A stretch of DNA of 64,000 bases from Sphingomonas sp. (GTDB lineage Bacteria; Pseudomonadota; Alphaproteobacteria; Sphingomonadales; Sphingomonadaceae): NCBI RefSeq assembly GCF_017744835.1, contig NZ_JAGIAM010000001.1, positions 806,001 through 870,000 on the forward strand. The letters are read 5' to 3'. The notes under the pieces are model-generated. The model was not told where the DNA came from. It searched no databases and saw only the letters and a program-made list of their open reading frames with translations. Below, one piece after another: positions 61,467-64,000 of the stretch; within the stretch, counting starts at the first letter, position 1; each line of letters opens with the position of its first letter. The position numbers were made by a program, and so were the translations under genes.

Positions 61467-63785
61467 ATGGCGTCCCGCGCACAACCGTCGCAACTGCGCG
61501 ACACGATGAAGGCCGGCGCGCGCCGCAGCGGCGCGCTGATCGGCGGGACGATCCTGTTCCTGCTGACCATCGCGGCGGTGCTCGCGCTGCTCACCTATCA
61601 TTCGCAGGATCCGTCGCTGAACACGGCTTCCGGGGGCCCTGCGCACAATCTGCTCGGCACGCCCGGCGCCTGGATCGCCGATCTGCTGCTGATGCTGCTC
61701 GGCCTGCCGGTCGCGCTGTTCGCGCCGGTCGGGCTGATCGTCGCGCACCGGCTGTGGCGCGATCTGCCGGTGGGCAACTGGCGCGCGATGCTGCGCGGCG
61801 TCGCGATCGGCGTGGTGCTGCTCTCGACTGCGCTGTCCTTCTTCTCGAGCGATTCGGTGCTGTGGCTCGTCGGCGGCTGGGGCGGCGTGGTCGGCCTCGC
61901 GATCGCCGGGCTGTTCAACTGGGGAATCGCCTTCATCGGCCAGGCCGATCTCGAATTCTGGATCGGGCGCGGGCTGGGGCTCGTCTTCGCGCTCGCCGGC
62001 CTGTGGGTCTGGTCGCGCAGCCTCGATTTCCGCCCGTCCGAGACTCCGCTCCGCCTGCCCAGCTTCAAGCCCGCGCCGCGCCAGCAGCGCCTCGCCGCGC
62101 CCGAGCCCGATCCGCGCGAGACCGGCGACCTGCGCGAGCCGCGCGAGGCCCGCGAGCCTCGCAAGCTGGTGGTGCCGGACAACCGCCCCGGCCCGGTGAT
62201 CGCCGATCGCACGATCGCTCCTTCGCCGGCGCGCACCAAGCCGCCCGAGCAGACCAGCCTCGACTTCAAGGACAGCTACAAGCTGCCCCCCCTCGACCTG
62301 CTCAAGGCGGCGCCGCCCAACCAGAACGCCGCGATCGACAAGGCCGCGCTCGAGCGCAACGCGCGGCTGCTCGAGAGCGTGCTCGACGATTTCCATGTGA
62401 AGGGGCAGATCGTCGAGGTCCGTCCCGGTCCCGTCGTCACCATGTACGAGCTCGAGCCCGCCTCGGGCATCAAGGCGAGCCGCGTGATCCAGCTCGCCGA
62501 CGACATCGCGCGAAACATGAGCGCGATCTCGGCGCGCGTCGCGACCATTCCCGGCCGCACCGTCATCGGCATCGAGCTCCCCAACGCCAAGCGCGAGGCG
62601 GTGAATCTCCACGAGCTGATCGGCAGCGAGGCGTTCGAATCGCAGGGCGCGTCGCTCCCGCTGGTGCTCGGCAAGAACATCGCCGGCGATCCGGTGATCG
62701 GCGACCTCGCCCCGATGCCGCACCTGCTCGTCGCCGGCACCACCGGCTCGGGCAAGTCGGTGGGGCTCAACTCGATGATCCTGTCGCTGCTCTACCGGCT
62801 GACCCCGGACCAGTGCCGGATGATCATGATCGATCCCAAGATGCTCGAGCTCAGCATCTACAAGGACATTCCGCACCTGCTGGCCGACGTGGTGACCGAT
62901 CCGCCCAAGGCGGTCCGCGCGCTCAAATGGGCGGTCGAGCAGATGGAGGACCGCTACCGGATGATGGCCTCGGTCAACGTCCGCAGCCTCGCCAGCTTCA
63001 ACGAGAAGGTCCGCGCCGCCAAGGCCAAGGGCCAGCCGCTCGGGCGCAAGGTCCAGACCGGCTACGACCCCGACACCGGCAAGCCGATCTATGAGGAGGA
63101 GACGCTCGATCTCCAGCCGCTGCCGCAGATCGTGGTGATCGTCGACGAGCTCGCCGATCTGATGATGACCGCGGGCAAGGAAGTCGAATTCCTCATCCAG
63201 CGCCTCGCGCAGAAGGCGCGCGCCGCGGGCATCCACTTGATCATGGCGACGCAGCGCCCCTCGGTCGACGTCATCACCGGCGTGATCAAGGCCAATCTGC
63301 CGACGCGAATCTCCTTCCACGTCACCTCGAAGATCGATTCGCGCACCATCCTCGGCGAACAGGGCGCCGAGCAGCTGCTCGGCAAGGGCGACATGCTCTA
63401 CATGCCCGGCGGCAAGCAGATCGTCCGCGTCCACGGCCCCTTCGTCAGCGACGAGGAAGTCCAGGCGGTCGCCGATTTCTGGCGCGCGCAGGGCGCCCCC
63501 GACTACATCAGCGCCGTCACCGAGGAGCCCGAGGACGGCGGCTTCGCGCTCGAGGGCGGGCCCGAGGGCGAGGACAGCCCCGAGGAGCAGCTCTACCGCC
63601 GCGCCACCCAGCTCGTCGCCGAGAGCCAGAAGGCCTCGACGTCATGGCTGCAGCGCCAGCTGCGCGTCGGCTATAATTCGGCGGCGCGCCTGATCGAGCG
63701 GATGGAGAAGGACGGGCTGGTCTCGCGCCCCGACCATGTCGGCCGGCGCGAGGTGCTGATGGATACCGACGGCCGGGCACTCTGA
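61467..63785 (+). CDS. ftsK: DNA translocase FtsK
   Basis: 772 residues. Four N-terminal membrane helices (about 23-180), a short Pro/Arg-rich linker, then the alpha-beta motor: FHVKGQIVEVRPGPVVTMYE, Walker A GTTGSGKSVGL (near residue 424), Walker B IVVIVDELADLMM. The gamma winged helix is at the end (AARLIERMEKDGLVSRP). It pumps DNA at the septum and activates XerCD at dif. The linker is much shorter than in E. coli (1329 residues). SD GGAGGC before the ATG. It is followed by lolA, a common alphaproteobacterial order. Confidence 0.95.
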   Translation: MASRAQPSQLRDTMKAGARRSGALIGGTILFLLTIAAVLALLTYHSQDPSLNTASGGPAHNLLGTPGAWIADLLLMLLGLPVALFAPVGLIVAHRLWRDLPVGNWRAMLRGVAIGVVLLSTALSFFSSDSVLWLVGGWGGVVGLAIAGLFNWGIAFIGQADLEFWIGRGLGLVFALAGLWVWSRSLDFRPSETPLRLPSFKPAPRQQRLAAPEPDPRETGDLREPREAREPRKLVVPDNRPGPVIADRTIAPSPARTKPPEQTSLDFKDSYKLPPLDLLKAAPPNQNAAIDKAALERNARLLESVLDDFHVKGQIVEVRPGPVVTMYELEPASGIKASRVIQLADDIARNMSAISARVATIPGRTVIGIELPNAKREAVNLHELIGSEAFESQGASLPLVLGKNIAGDPVIGDLAPMPHLLVAGTTGSGKSVGLNSMILSLLYRLTPDQCRMIMIDPKMLELSIYKDIPHLLADVVTDPPKAVRALKWAVEQMEDRYRMMASVNVRSLASFNEKVRAAKAKGQPLGRKVQTGYDPDTGKPIYEEETLDLQPLPQIVVIVDELADLMMTAGKEVEFLIQRLAQKARAAGIHLIMATQRPSVDVITGVIKANLPTRISFHVTSKIDSRTILGEQGAEQLLGKGDMLYMPGGKQIVRVHGPFVSDEEVQAVADFWRAQGAPDYISAVTEEPEDGGFALEGGPEGEDSPEEQLYRRATQLVAESQKASTSWLQRQLRVGYNSAARLIERMEKDGLVSRPDHVGRREVLMDTDGRAL

Positions 63786-63869
63786 GGATCGTTTCACGAA
63801 CCTGCGGGTTCAGTTGGCATTCAAGCCCGGCCGCCTAGCGGCATCATCCAGCAATTGGAGAAGAGAAAC

Positions 63870-64000
63870 GTGTTTGCACGGCCCCTCGCCCTCACTCTGC
63901 TCGCCGCCCCCGCGCTGGTCGCCGCCGCGCCCGCGGGCGAGCTCGCCCAGGTGCAGCAGCACCTCCAGGGCGTGAGCAGCATGACCGCGAATTTCACGCA
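63870..64000 (+). CDS. lolA: Outer-membrane lipoprotein carrier protein LolA (partial, 5' end)
   Basis: The first 43 codons are visible. A signal peptide (MFARPLALTLLAAPALVAAA, from the GTG start) is followed by ELAQVQQHLQGVSSMTANFT, which matches the start of mature LolA. LolA carries lipoproteins through the periplasm from LolCDE to the outer membrane. GGAGAAGAG lies 6 bp before the GTG. The gene runs off the window edge and follows ftsK by 84 bp. Confidence 0.8.
   Translation, partial: MFARPLALTLLAAPALVAAAPAGELAQVQQHLQGVSSMTANFT

Noticed and set aside
61260..63434. Minus-strand 724-codon frame opposite ftsK
   Set aside because: Antisense shadow of FtsK, whose Walker motifs and membrane helices are unmistakable on the plus strand.

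Overview
This window looks like ordinary chromosome from a high-GC alphaproteobacterium of the Sphingomonas type (order Sphingomonadales). The assignment is inferred from gene content and style: strong GC bias at third codon positions, many GTG/TTG starts, translationally coupled ATGA/GTGA gene junctions, hemC-hemD followed by a mitofilin-like gene, an FtsK of alphaproteobacterial layout, an HIG1-type twin-membrane protein, and families common in sphingomonads (DUF2141, DUF1176, M28 peptidase clusters). No phage, plasmid, insertion sequence, rRNA or CRISPR array was seen. One tRNA gene (Gly, GCC) is present.

Layout. 0-5.5 kb: cell-surface glycan genes (two GT4 glycosyltransferases, an eight-span membrane protein, a DUF2141 secreted protein, a GT39-like membrane protein) after the tail of a probable TonB-dependent receptor. 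5.6-15.5 kb: secreted or periplasmic hydrolases (Tat-exported PhoD, three tandem M28 aminopeptidases) with Ogt and PepN. 15.5-21.3 kb: SDR, DMT permease, threonine aldolase, penicillin-binding protein 1A, HNH protein. 21.4-27.5 kb: GluQRS, HIG1 protein, cobalamin adenosyltransferase, the EgtB-EgtD pair, DUF1176 protein, 3-hydroxyacyl-CoA dehydrogenase. 27.5-31.2 kb: methyltransferase, GtrA, a 621-residue membrane protein of glycosyltransferase-like layout, MarC. 31.2-37 kb: yggT-yggU-folD, argB, queuosine-precursor transporter, nucleoside transporter, GtrB-type glycosyltransferase. 37.2-46 kb: DNA maintenance (HerA-like ATPase, RecQ, uracil-DNA glycosylase, stand-alone ATP-dependent DNA ligase), two lipoproteins (one an S41 protease) and RsmB. 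46-51.3 kb: HtpX, SDHAF4-like protein, DUF1697-gpsA-tsaD, and divergent hemC-hemD-mitofilin. 52.2-56.2 kb: a coupled operon of glutaryl-CoA dehydrogenase, GNAT, family III CoA-transferase and FAD monooxygenase. 56.2-64 kb: DUF72, DUF2147, tRNA-Gly, CnoX-LonN-Trm112, UbiH, FtsK and the start of LolA.

Most genes are housekeeping. The unusual material is in the repeats. Several GC-rich, multi-hairpin elements are scattered through the window. One sits inside the gluQRS coding sequence as exactly 45 in-frame codons. Another lies where the start codon of the third M28 peptidase should be. Two copies of one element (13.8 kb and 35.9 kb) show a compensatory base-pair change in a shared hairpin, which suggests that a folded structure is under selection. 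Other points are an exact GTTC-N7-GTTC site (the alphaproteobacterial LexA-box form) upstream of ftsK/ubiH, several convergent gene pairs whose 3' ends overlap by 9-91 bp, and a probable glutarate-catabolic operon.
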